This document shows, in pieces, positions 31,315-40,060 of a DNA stretch of 64,000 bases. Position 1 is the stretch's first letter; the number at the start of each line of letters is the position of its first letter. The position numbers and the translations under genes were made by a program. The notes under the pieces are model-generated. The model made no database searches and was not told where the DNA came from. It saw only the letters and a list, made by a program, of their open reading frames with translations. This stretch comes from a bacterium (GTDB taxonomy: Bacteria; Vulcanimicrobiota; Vulcanimicrobiia; Vulcanimicrobiales; Vulcanimicrobiaceae), in the NCBI GenBank assembly GCA_021832345.1, contig JAKBKY010000002.1, positions 124,001-188,000 of the forward strand, read 5' to 3'.

Positions 31315-33980
31315 TGCACCTCACCCCACGGATCTTGGACTACTCGATCATCATCCCGGTCTTCAACAAGGCCGCACTGACCCGGCAGTGTCTGGAGACG
31401 CTGCCGGCAACCATTGAGGCCGCGGGGCAAGGCGAGGTCATCGTCATCGATAACGCCTCGACTGACGAGACGCCGCAGGTGCTCGCGCAGTTCCCGTGGA
31501 TTCGCTCCGTTCGCAACGAGCAAAACCTGGGCTATGCAACGGCGAACAATCAGGGTGCCCGGCTGGCAACCGGGCGCTTTCTCGTGTTGCTCAACAATGA
31601 TACGCAAGGATGGCCAGGCTGGCTGGCTGCGATGCTGCAGGCTGCCGCCGACCCGAGCGTCGGTGCTGTGGGTGCGAGACTGCTCTACCCCGATCGCACG
31701 GTCCAACATGCGGGCGTCGTCATCACGGGCCTTGAGTTCGGTCGTCAGAGCTTTCTCCCGGTGCATTACAACTATGGCGTGCCTGAAGATGCCCCAGGGG
31801 TAAATCGACGTCGCGAGTTTCAGGTGGTGACCGGAGCGTGCTTATTGACACCCGCCGATCTCTATCGGCGGGTGGGCGGCCTTGACGAGGGGTTCTGGAA
31901 CGGTTATGAGGATGTCGACTACTGCTTCAAGGTGCGCGAGCGTGGCTTGCGCGTTGTCTACGAGCCGGCTGCAACGCTCTTTCACTATGAATCACAGTCG
32001 GGCGTCGCTCGCTTTCGGCGCATTGCCTGGAACGTCGAGCGGTTGGAGGCCCGCTGGCGCGATCGGGTCACCCTGGATGGCGAAGCGATCATGCTCCAGC
32101 ATTGTACAGTTCGCCAACGCATACGCGCGAGCCGCGGGAGCATGCCGCCTGCGATCGTCCCTGTTCCCGAGGTGACCCTGGTCATCTATGGCGACGAGCA
32201 TGAGACCGGGGGGCGCGCGCGCTTCGAAGTGCAGGCACGAGATTGCTCCTCGCCCATCTCAAAGATCTTCTGGACCGATCGTGCGCACGCGACGACGTTC
32301 GTCCGGCAGCTTATGGAGCTGCGGGGGCATCGCTACCTGGTGACTGTGGACGCGCGCGCGCGGCTCTCTCCCGGTTGGCTCGACGAGCTGATCGTGCAAG
32401 TCGAAGCTACGCCCGACACTGTAGCCGCGAGCGGCGTGCCCGAGCTTGGAGGCGAACAGGTTGTCGCTCCTCTGGCAGCCGACGCCCGTTGCACGTTGCT
32501 CTCGTTACGGCATCTTCCGGCGCATCTGCGCCTAGGAGACTTTGAGACGTTCGACGGCGCAGTTGCCGACCTCTTACTTCGTGCGCTTGAACTCGAACGT
32601 GGGACTCGCGCGGCGTCGCCGGTCGTCGCGCAGCTTCCACCGTGCAGTGAGGATTCGGTGTTTGAGCGCGTCCATGGGATGGCTTTGAGGCAGGTGTTTG
32701 CAAGCAACCCGCCGGTGCTTGAAGAACGCCTGCGTCCCCCAAGGCCGTCGGGGCATCCGCTGGTTTCGATCATCACCCTGAGCTGGAACGCCGTGCAGTT
32801 TACGAAGATCGCCCTAGAGTCGATACGAGCGCATACCTCGGAACCGTACGAGGTCGTGGTTGTGGACAACGGCTCGGGGGAGGAGACGCGCGCGTGGCTT
32901 CGGAGCATCGACGATCCGCATGTGCGAGTGGTGTATAACGCCGCCAACTGCGGCTATGCAGGAGGCAACAACATCGGTCTCGGCCATGCGCGTGGAGAGT
33001 TCGTCGTCTTCCTCAACAACGATGTCATTGTGGCAGACGGGTGGTTGGACGGCCTCACCGATGCCTTTGTGCGCATTCCGGGTTTAGGCGTGAGTGCGCC
33101 GCGCAGCAACAAGGTCACCGGACACCAGCAGACGAGCGATCATTCTTACGAAGGACTGGAAGAGTTCGGGCGATATGCGCAGGGACGCCGGCAACGCTAT
33201 GCGCAGCGTGGCTATGTGACCGATCGGGCCATCGGCCTCTGCTTATGCGTCGATCGCCGGCTCATCGGGGAAGTCGGAGGTTTCGATGAACGGTATGGCG
33301 TCGGCAACTTCGAGGACGATGACTTCTGCCTGCGCGTTCGAGCCGCAGGGTATAAGATTTATATCTGCGACGATGTCTTCATTCACCACTTCGGCAGTCA
33401 GAGCTTCGCGGCGAATAAGGTGGATTACGGCGCGACCATGCGGGCAAACTGGGCAAAGTTTGCAGCGAAGTGGAACCTGCCTGCGGCTTATCCGGAGCAC
33501 GGGTATGACGCGCTGCCCGCCATTCGAGCGGGCTTCGATCGAACACGCCATTATGCGGCCGTTCCGGCGGTCTCTCCTGCGGAGCCTCTTGCGGCCGTCG
33601 CTGATGACGCCTCCGGGAGCGCCGTGGAGGCCGGGCGCCTGCCCGCCGCGCTCACCTTCGTTGCGCGCGCGACGGATGACGCCTCCTGGGAGAAGCTGGC
33701 GGCGTTTGCGCGTCGCTACCTCTCTGCGTTCTCTGAAAGCGATCCGGTTTGTTTGGTTGCGATCGTCGGCGAAGGCGTCAGCGTCACGGACGCGGCCCGG
33801 CGCTTCAACCGCTTGGCCTCGCGCGCGGGCGTCGAGCCCGGTGCTGTTCCTGACGTGGTGATTCTGGATTCCGAGCCGCAACCGGAGGCTGACTTTGAAG
33901 GTGTGGTGACGCCGATCGACTCGCTTGTGCAAACGAGCCCCTCGTCGCTACGCCGGCTTCTGGCGAAACACCGCGCATGA
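31314..33980 (+). CDS. Tandem family-2 glycosyltransferase
   Basis: An 888-residue protein with two GT2 domains. The first (residues 5-250) has SIIIPVFNKAALTRQCLE, VIDNASTDET, LLNNDTQG and GGLDEGFWNGYEDVDYCFK. The second (residues 480-730) has VSIITLSWNAVQFTKIALES, VVDNGSGEET, FLNNDVIV and FEDDDFCLRVRAAG. The linker and last 150 residues are unassigned. Two transferase sites could add two sugars in turn. The GTG start overlaps the previous stop, and it overlaps the next gene by four bases. Confidence 0.85.
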   Translation: MHLTPRILDYSIIIPVFNKAALTRQCLETLPATIEAAGQGEVIVIDNASTDETPQVLAQFPWIRSVRNEQNLGYATANNQGARLATGRFLVLLNNDTQGWPGWLAAMLQAAADPSVGAVGARLLYPDRTVQHAGVVITGLEFGRQSFLPVHYNYGVPEDAPGVNRRREFQVVTGACLLTPADLYRRVGGLDEGFWNGYEDVDYCFKVRERGLRVVYEPAATLFHYESQSGVARFRRIAWNVERLEARWRDRVTLDGEAIMLQHCTVRQRIRASRGSMPPAIVPVPEVTLVIYGDEHETGGRARFEVQARDCSSPISKIFWTDRAHATTFVRQLMELRGHRYLVTVDARARLSPGWLDELIVQVEATPDTVAASGVPELGGEQVVAPLAADARCTLLSLRHLPAHLRLGDFETFDGAVADLLLRALELERGTRAASPVVAQLPPCSEDSVFERVHGMALRQVFASNPPVLEERLRPPRPSGHPLVSIITLSWNAVQFTKIALESIRAHTSEPYEVVVVDNGSGEETRAWLRSIDDPHVRVVYNAANCGYAGGNNIGLGHARGEFVVFLNNDVIVADGWLDGLTDAFVRIPGLGVSAPRSNKVTGHQQTSDHSYEGLEEFGRYAQGRRQRYAQRGYVTDRAIGLCLCVDRRLIGEVGGFDERYGVGNFEDDDFCLRVRAAGYKIYICDDVFIHHFGSQSFAANKVDYGATMRANWAKFAAKWNLPAAYPEHGYDALPAIRAGFDRTRHYAAVPAVSPAEPLAAVADDASGSAVEAGRLPAALTFVARATDDASWEKLAAFARRYLSAFSESDPVCLVAIVGEGVSVTDAARRFNRLASRAGVEPGAVPDVVILDSEPQPEADFEGVVTPIDSLVQTSPSSLRRLLAKHRA

Positions 33981-35971
33981 GGTTTCATCGATATCTGAAG
34001 GCTTTCGAGCCGTTTCACGATGCTGCGGTCATCACCGAACAGTTCACTGCAGGCGATCTGGCCGTCGCCCGGCTCGAGCCGCTGCTCTCTCATGCTCGGG
34101 ACGCGGTTCTCGATCTCGTGTTCATGCGCGAGGACCGCATGGCGGTACTCCCGTTTCTCATCGTTGACGCCCTCATGTTATGGGAGCGTGAGACTCCTCC
34201 GATCGCTTGGCCGCAGTGGACCTCTGCACTGCCCGAGACGTTTCTCCTTGGCCTCGAAGAGCGTCTCGAACCATGGCTTCGATCGTTGGTGTTGGCTCGT
34301 TACGATCATGAGGAGCACATTCGTTTCTTTCAAGATACCGAGGCGGTGCGAGCGGAGTATGCTTATGCGCGTACTCAAGGATGGGCGGGCGCCGCGCCGC
34401 TGCGCGACGTCCTGACGGCGCTGGCACCCTATGTCTATGCCCATCGCTTCGCTGCCGGCGCACGCGTGGCGATTCGAGACTCCCAGGGCGCCGCCGGCGC
34501 TGCAATCCTCGGCCGAGAGGCGCGCTCCATTGCACTGGATGCGGGTGAGACTGACGTGAAGATCGCGGCGGCGCGCTGGTTCGCCCTCCCGCCCTGGCCG
34601 GAGATCGCCGATGACGAGCGCTACGATCTGGCGATCGGCGGTGATCTGCCGAAAGCCGGCGTCGCCATTGCTCTCCAAGCGGCCGATGCCGGTTCGAATG
34701 CGCGGCCCGTGAGCGTGGCGGCGCCGCTGCCGCTGATGATCCCGCTGTCGTTCGACCTCGACGACGCAGACGAAGTCCGCCGGTTCTTCGTTGAGGTTGC
34801 CGCTCCCAAGGCACCGAGAACGACGTCGATCCCGCCGTTTACCGTGACCGACCGGTCATCCGGGCGCATTGCGCTGGTTCTGCGTGAAGACTGGATGCGC
34901 ACCGGCGATGCCGACGTTGATGCAGCCAAGATCCTGGCAAGCCGGTTATCGGCGCAAGGATTTGACGCCGTCATGACCGCACCGGCAACGCTCGATTCGT
35001 CACAGTGCGACATCCTGCATGTCATCGGATCACGCGCGGCCGCCGGTCTGCTGCCTCGTTTGCCGGCGTTGCATCAACGCGGGATTCCGATCGTCTTCGC
35101 GCCGCTCGCCGACGACCCCAAGGGCGACGCGCTCTGGGGGACGAGCGTCTGGAACGGTATTCTCACGAATAATGTGGATGACGTTGCGCTGGTCGAATAT
35201 GAATCGTTCCTTGAGCGCCGCAGCTTGATCCTCAATGCGGGCGTCACTCCCGGCTCAGGCGACTCGGTCCTGTATGCAGCCGTGCGCGAGTTGCTCGGCG
35301 CCTCTCATGCGGTGATCGTTTCGTCGGTGGAAGAACGGCAGTTGCTTGAAGAGCGTTTCGGGTATGCGGGCCCCGCGCACCTGGTCACGGCGTACGGCGA
35401 AAATGTTCCGGTCGAGCCGGTCGACGATCTGGTCGGCAGTGGTGATTATGTCTTGGCGCACGCGCCGGTAGAGAATCGGCAGAATCTCTTCGCGCTGCTG
35501 CGCGCCTGCCGGAGGGTTGATCTCCCCCTGGTTCTCGTCGGCCAGGTGGCCGATGTGACCACCTACCAACGCCTGCTCCTCGAGGCGGACGAACGCTTCA
35601 TCTGGCTTGCGGAGGACCGCCTTACGCCGGCCCGCCTCGCGGGGCTCTACGGCCGAGCCCGCGTCTTCGCCGACCTTGCATGGAGTGGGAACGGAGTAGC
35701 GCGAGTTGCTCGGGCACTGGCCTGCGGCTGCGCCGCCGCCGTGGCATCCAGCCGGTTGGCGAGCGCGTCCTTCGGCCCGCAGGTCGCAACTGCCGACCCT
35801 TGGTCGATCTCTGGGATGAGCGCTGCGCTGCAAGCGGCCTGGGAACGGTCGGGCGAGCGGCAGACAGCTCACCTTGCCGCTGTAGTGACCGATCCTACGT
35901 CGACTCTCATCGCGACGGTGGCGGCCTATCTCCAAGCTCAAGAACGGCTTCGGCCGAAGGGCCTAAACTAA
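33977..35971 (+). CDS. Large protein with GT-B-like C-terminal domain
   Basis: A 664-residue protein. Residues 1-270 are helical, without a family I can name. The C-terminal part (residues 290-640) resembles a GT-B fold glycosyltransferase: a first Rossmann part (IALVLREDWMRTGDADVDAA), then YVLAHAPVENRQNLFALLRA and VFADLAWSGNGVARVARALA, the position of the donor-binding helix. It is the third gene of a coupled set after flagellin and ends 46 bases before flaG. A filament-glycosylation role is inferred from place. Confidence 0.6.
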   Translation: MRFHRYLKAFEPFHDAAVITEQFTAGDLAVARLEPLLSHARDAVLDLVFMREDRMAVLPFLIVDALMLWERETPPIAWPQWTSALPETFLLGLEERLEPWLRSLVLARYDHEEHIRFFQDTEAVRAEYAYARTQGWAGAAPLRDVLTALAPYVYAHRFAAGARVAIRDSQGAAGAAILGREARSIALDAGETDVKIAAARWFALPPWPEIADDERYDLAIGGDLPKAGVAIALQAADAGSNARPVSVAAPLPLMIPLSFDLDDADEVRRFFVEVAAPKAPRTTSIPPFTVTDRSSGRIALVLREDWMRTGDADVDAAKILASRLSAQGFDAVMTAPATLDSSQCDILHVIGSRAAAGLLPRLPALHQRGIPIVFAPLADDPKGDALWGTSVWNGILTNNVDDVALVEYESFLERRSLILNAGVTPGSGDSVLYAAVRELLGASHAVIVSSVEERQLLEERFGYAGPAHLVTAYGENVPVEPVDDLVGSGDYVLAHAPVENRQNLFALLRACRRVDLPLVLVGQVADVTTYQRLLLEADERFIWLAEDRLTPARLAGLYGRARVFADLAWSGNGVARVARALACGCAAAVASSRLASASFGPQVATADPWSISGMSAALQAAWERSGERQTAHLAAVVTDPTSTLIATVAAYLQAQERLRPKGLN

Positions 35972-36017
35972 ACCGCTTCGCCTCGGCGACCGAAGACCAG
36001 TAGAGAGGAGTGCGAAC

Positions 36018-36371
36018 ATGGACGTTCAGTCAGCAGCTCAGACGGCTGTCTCCCAAGGCGGGGGCATCGGCAGTTACCAGGTTCAGGCGTCGGCACAGCC
36101 GGTGGGTGGAGTTGTGGGCACGGCCGGCAAATCCGGCCAGCCGCAGCGCGGTATCGCGCCTGCCATTGCCAAGATCTTCGGATCCTCGATTGCGCCCGAT
36201 GCGCACTTGAGCGTCTCTTTTCGCGTAGCACGGGCACCGGACGAGATTGTGACGGTCTTTAGCGATCCCCAAACGGGCGACGAGGTGGTGCAGTTCCCAC
36301 CGGAACTGATGCTCAAGATCGCCGAGTTCTTCGATCAGCATGCCGGCGTCGCGCTCGATACGAACGCGTAG
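36018..36371 (+). CDS. flaG: FlaG-family flagellar protein
   Basis: A 117-residue protein. The C-terminal half fits FlaG: SVSFRVARAPDEIVTVFSDP, then TGDEVVQFPPELMLKIAEFF. The N-terminal half is disordered and Gln/Gly-rich. FlaG lies next to fliD in many bacteria and affects filament length. GAGAGGAG lies upstream. A possible sigma-28-like site (TAAACCGC at 35968 onwards) precedes it but is weak. Confidence 0.8.
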   Translation: MDVQSAAQTAVSQGGGIGSYQVQASAQPVGGVVGTAGKSGQPQRGIAPAIAKIFGSSIAPDAHLSVSFRVARAPDEIVTVFSDPQTGDEVVQFPPELMLKIAEFFDQHAGVALDTNA

Positions 36372-36427
36372 CTTCGACTCGTCTGCCATCGCCGTGAACT
36401 GCACGCCGTCTACAAGAAGAGGCAACT

Positions 36428-38437
36428 GTGTCTACCAGTAACATCCCCGGTACGAATATTCCACCGATCAGTTTCCCGGGCATCGTCTCGGGGATCGATT
36501 ATAACTCGATCATTCAAAAGCTCACCTCAGCGACGTTGTATCCGACGATCTCGCTCAATCAGCAGATCGCAACGCTCAATCAAGCGAACCTAGCGCTTGT
36601 CAATATAAATGGGCTGCTCGCTTCCGTGCAAACAACGTTGCAAAACCTGAGCAATGTGAGCCTCTTCGATTCGTATAATGCGCTGAGCAGCAACACCAGC
36701 GTCGCCACCGCGCAGGGCATTCCGAGCGTCGTTGCCACTCCGGGTGTCTATACGATCGATTCGGTGCAGACCGCCACTTCGACGACGATCGTCAGCAACG
36801 CCGGCGCCGGGCACAACATCAACGACAACATCGATAGTCCGGGTGTCTCCTCGGCGACCGTTCCGCTGGTTGATTCGTATGCTGCGATCACGCCGGCGAA
36901 CGGCTCGACGGGCTTAGGGAAAGTGACGGTTGACGGCGTCCAAGTCTCCTACGACGTCACCAGCCAATCGCTCGATACGATTCTCTCCAACATCCAAACG
37001 GCCGTTCAAGCCGTCGACCCCGGCTTTACGGCTAGCGTGAACGCGGGCGGAGTCGTGACCTTTGCGTCGACCGACAAACCGATCTCGATTGGAAGCGCCT
37101 CGGATTCCGGCAATCTCCTCGACGTGCTCAAACTGACGAATGCCCAGGTCGTGAACACCCCGACAAGCGGTCAGGTGGTGGGGACGAGCGACGTCGGTGG
37201 CATCAACCAAGCCCTCGCGTTTAACTCGACCAACGCCACCGGCTATGCGACGAACGCAAACTTTATAACCGCGGTCACGTCGGGATCGTTTACGATCAAC
37301 GGCGTTGCGATCAGCGTCAACGCCGCCACCGACAACACGGCGTCGGTCATCGCCCGAATCAATGCCGCCAACGCGGGGGTGCTGGCCGGCTACGATGCCA
37401 CCACCAATCAAGTCACGCTCACCGCCACGCAGTCGGGCCCGCAGAGCATTGTGCTCGGCAGTAGCGGCGATACGAGCAACTTCCTTTCGGCGGTCGGCTT
37501 GACTGGGCCAGGCGCAACGACGACGATCGGCCAGCAGGCGCAGATCCTTCTCCAGACGCCGAGCGGCGGCACGCAGACGATCTACAGCAACTCAAACCAG
37601 GTGACCACGGCGATCCCCGGCATCCAGATCAATCTGCTGAGCAACACGACGCAGCCGTTTACGATCTCGGTCTCGCAAGACTCCTCGCAGCTCGTCAACG
37701 CCGCAACGGCCTTCGTTTCGGCCTATAATGCCGCCGTCTCGGAGATCAATACCGCGACGGCAGCGCCGCTTATCCCGCCGAGCCCAAGCGGCGCCCTCGG
37801 CGCGCCTCCGGTTCAGCCCATCGGCGGCGGCCTCCTGTACGGCAATACCGAGTTAAGCCTGGTCCAAAATCAGTTGACGAACATCGTCGGTGGATTCCTC
37901 GGCGATCAAACCACAGGCTACAACTCGCTGTCGCAGATCGGCGTGAAGCTTACGTCCACGATGAGCCAACTGACGACCAGCAACAACACGGGGCAGAATA
38001 GCACCGGCAGTAATGCGCCGCCGGTCTCCGTTACGCAGCTCCAGGGATCCGACGGTACCCTGCAGCCGTTGAATGCGTCGGCCTTGGTGGCTGCGTTGCA
38101 AGCGAACCCAACCGCGGTGCAAGCTCTGTTAACCGGTCCAAACGGTCTCGCATCGCAACTTGGCGGGTATCTCACCGGCGTGACGGGGATCCCCACGATT
38201 CTCCCGTCGGGCGTGGTTGGGCAGATCCCTTCGGTCTCGATCCTCCAGAACGATGAGAATACGCTTGCGAGCCAGATTGCTTCGATACAGCAACAGGTGC
38301 AGAATATCAAGGATGTCGCTAACGCACAGGCCGATCAACTGCGCTCCGAGTTCGTCAATACCGAAACGCAACTCTCGCAGTACCAGGCCCTGCAGCAGCA
38401 ACTCTCCGGCTTCTTTAAGCAGTCCGGAAGCTCATAG
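36428..38437 (+). CDS. fliD: Flagellar filament cap protein FliD (HAP2)
   Basis: A 669-residue cap protein with a GTG start after AAGAGG. The N-terminal FliD region is FPGIVSGIDYNSIIQKLTSA and YPTISLNQQIATLNQ. The C-terminus is a long coiled coil (LASQIASIQQQVQNIKDVAN, QYQALQQQLSGFFKQSG). The middle is Ser/Thr/Asn-rich and variable. Five copies cap the filament tip and fold arriving flagellin. Its stop codon overlaps the fliS start. Confidence 0.92.
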   Translation: MSTSNIPGTNIPPISFPGIVSGIDYNSIIQKLTSATLYPTISLNQQIATLNQANLALVNINGLLASVQTTLQNLSNVSLFDSYNALSSNTSVATAQGIPSVVATPGVYTIDSVQTATSTTIVSNAGAGHNINDNIDSPGVSSATVPLVDSYAAITPANGSTGLGKVTVDGVQVSYDVTSQSLDTILSNIQTAVQAVDPGFTASVNAGGVVTFASTDKPISIGSASDSGNLLDVLKLTNAQVVNTPTSGQVVGTSDVGGINQALAFNSTNATGYATNANFITAVTSGSFTINGVAISVNAATDNTASVIARINAANAGVLAGYDATTNQVTLTATQSGPQSIVLGSSGDTSNFLSAVGLTGPGATTTIGQQAQILLQTPSGGTQTIYSNSNQVTTAIPGIQINLLSNTTQPFTISVSQDSSQLVNAATAFVSAYNAAVSEINTATAAPLIPPSPSGALGAPPVQPIGGGLLYGNTELSLVQNQLTNIVGGFLGDQTTGYNSLSQIGVKLTSTMSQLTTSNNTGQNSTGSNAPPVSVTQLQGSDGTLQPLNASALVAALQANPTAVQALLTGPNGLASQLGGYLTGVTGIPTILPSGVVGQIPSVSILQNDENTLASQIASIQQQVQNIKDVANAQADQLRSEFVNTETQLSQYQALQQQLSGFFKQSGSS

Positions 38438-38892
38438 TGGCGATGCGCAGCAAACCCGGCGAACGCTATCTCGAGACCGCCATCTCCACGACCTCGAAGG
38501 AAGACCTCATCGTTAAGACCTTCGATGTGCTCATTCTCGCCTCGCAACAGGCGCTCTCCAGGATGCAAGCCGATCTCGGCGATATCGAGGGCATCCATCG
38601 AGCGCTGCTTCGGGCGCAGCGAGCGATCGCGGCGCTCATGGGCGCGCTCGACATGGAGATCGGCGGGGAGCTAGCGGTCAACCTCTTCCGGGTCTACGAG
38701 TTCTGGCACCATGAGTTGGTCATGGCCAACATGAGCAAGGATATGGAACGACTCTCGCGTGTGATCCCGTATTTCGTAGAGTATCGTCAGACGTGGGCCG
38801 AGGCGGTGACGCAGTTTAAAGCCATGCAGCGACAGAATGCGGATGCCTCCCAGGCCATGGTAGCCGGGGCGAGTTTTGCCGCTGTCGGCTGA
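38437..38892 (+). CDS. fliS: Flagellin export chaperone FliS
   Basis: A 151-residue helical protein. It begins like FliS (RYLETAISTTSKEDLIVKTF, DVLILASQQALSRM) and has LDMEIGGELAVNLFRVYEF near residue 70 and MANMSKDMERL near 97, where family members keep similar contacts to the flagellin C-terminus. It prevents early polymerisation in the cytoplasm. The GTG start overlaps the fliD stop. Confidence 0.85.
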   Translation: MAMRSKPGERYLETAISTTSKEDLIVKTFDVLILASQQALSRMQADLGDIEGIHRALLRAQRAIAALMGALDMEIGGELAVNLFRVYEFWHHELVMANMSKDMERLSRVIPYFVEYRQTWAEAVTQFKAMQRQNADASQAMVAGASFAAVG

Positions 38893-39274
38893 GGCGCAGG
38901 ACTTGCGCAGCGTCATCCTCCAGGAGCTGACGGAGCTCGAGCGTTCCTGCGCGCAGATGCAGCAGGCGCTTATCGCTCGCGACGAGTTGAAGTTGCAGCG
39001 CGCTTTTTCCGACGCCAGGCGACTCACGCACGCATTACACAATGCGATGGAAGCGGCTACAGCCGTGCGTGACGAGCCGTTCGACCGTGAGGTAACCGTG
39101 CGCTTACAGCGCGTCTATGAGGCACGCGAGTGGCAACGGGCATGGCTGCAGGGCTATCACGACGCGGTTGGCGAGCGTTTGCGCACGTTCTCGAAGTGGA
39201 AGTTATATGCGCGTTCGGTCGGTGGCACCGCCCGCCGTCGCTCGCGTTTAGGCTCGCTCGACGACCTGCGCTAG
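38876..39274 (+). CDS. Helical protein at FliT position
   Basis: A 132-residue helical protein overlapping fliS by 17 bases, starting with TTG. Segments such as QDLRSVILQELTELERSCAQ and RQLALERA-type helices suit a small export chaperone such as FliT, which follows fliS in many genomes. There is no clear FliT signature, so the name is not given. The C-terminus is basic (ARRRSRLGS). Confidence 0.55.
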   Translation: MPLSAEAQDLRSVILQELTELERSCAQMQQALIARDELKLQRAFSDARRLTHALHNAMEAATAVRDEPFDREVTVRLQRVYEAREWQRAWLQGYHDAVGERLRTFSKWKLYARSVGGTARRRSRLGSLDDLR

Positions 39275-39286
39275 CGCACCTTGTAG

Positions 39287-40060
39287 CTAGCTGTTGACGA
39301 TCACGTAGTCGATTCGGCCCGGCAGATGCTCTTCGACGGCATGAGGCGTACTCTGATCGACGGGAACCAGGGTCGCAATGCCGTCGACCAGGGCGACCAT
39401 ACGGGGCTCGCGCGACGTGGCCACGGGCTCCCAGACTGCCGGCGCAATGGTCTGACTGGCGCGATCGACATGTCCGCAGCGAACGCCCGGATGCAGGGCG
39501 ACCGTGTGCCCATGAGCGCGTAGCCTGGCGCAGAGCAGATAATCTTCATCACAGACTCGTACCCGCCCCTGCGCCGATTCGACGAAGACGTGGGCGGAAA
39601 AGTAGGGGCGTTCGAGCAGTTCGAGCATCGCGACGCGCAAGGCGACGCAGCCGAAGCCGACGCCGTCGACCTCGACCGGCGTATGGTCGTCGAAGCCGGG
39701 GATATGGGCCGTTGTGGTATCGTGCGGATCCCAGCCGTCAACGGCCATCGGGCGCAGCCCGTCGCGGGAGTAGTATAACGCCCCGACCGCGGCCAAGCGG
39801 TCGCTCGCGAACAGCGTTTCGCAGAGCTTGATGAACGCGTCGGCAGGCAGGACCATATCGTCGTCGCACATGATGAGCACGTCGGCTCGCCCTGCGATGG
39901 CGCGCTCTACGAGCAGGTCGCGCTCGGCGGGGATGAAGTTGCCGGTGACGATGTGACGATCGAAGCCGACGATGCCCTTCGGCAGGCGCAGCTTGCTCAG
40001 ACTTGCGGTGAACTCCGGTGCCGGCGAGCCGGCCGTCGGGATGCCGAGCAGCAGTCTCAT
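39287..40060 (-). CDS. GT-A-fold glycosyltransferase-like protein
   Basis: A 257-residue protein. The central MCDDDMVLPADAF near residues 63-76 is an Asp triad like the metal-binding DXD of GT-A enzymes, with an early LLLGIPTAGSPAPEF start. A late VCDEDYLLCARLRAHGHTV near 168-186 resembles the acceptor-side region. It is coupled to the gene before it by a four-base overlap. The sugar and acceptor are unknown. It converges with the flagellar operon 13 bases away. Confidence 0.65.
   Translation of the reverse strand: MRLLLGIPTAGSPAPEFTASLSKLRLPKGIVGFDRHIVTGNFIPAERDLLVERAIAGRADVLIMCDDDMVLPADAFIKLCETLFASDRLAAVGALYYSRDGLRPMAVDGWDPHDTTTAHIPGFDDHTPVEVDGVGFGCVALRVAMLELLERPYFSAHVFVESAQGRVRVCDEDYLLCARLRAHGHTVALHPGVRCGHVDRASQTIAPAVWEPVATSREPRMVALVDGIATLVPVDQSTPHAVEEHLPGRIDYVIVNS

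Noticed and set aside
35968-35997. Sigma-28 promoter before flaG
   Set aside because: TAAACCGC and CCGA are present but spacing and -10 are poor; mentioned only in the flaG entry.
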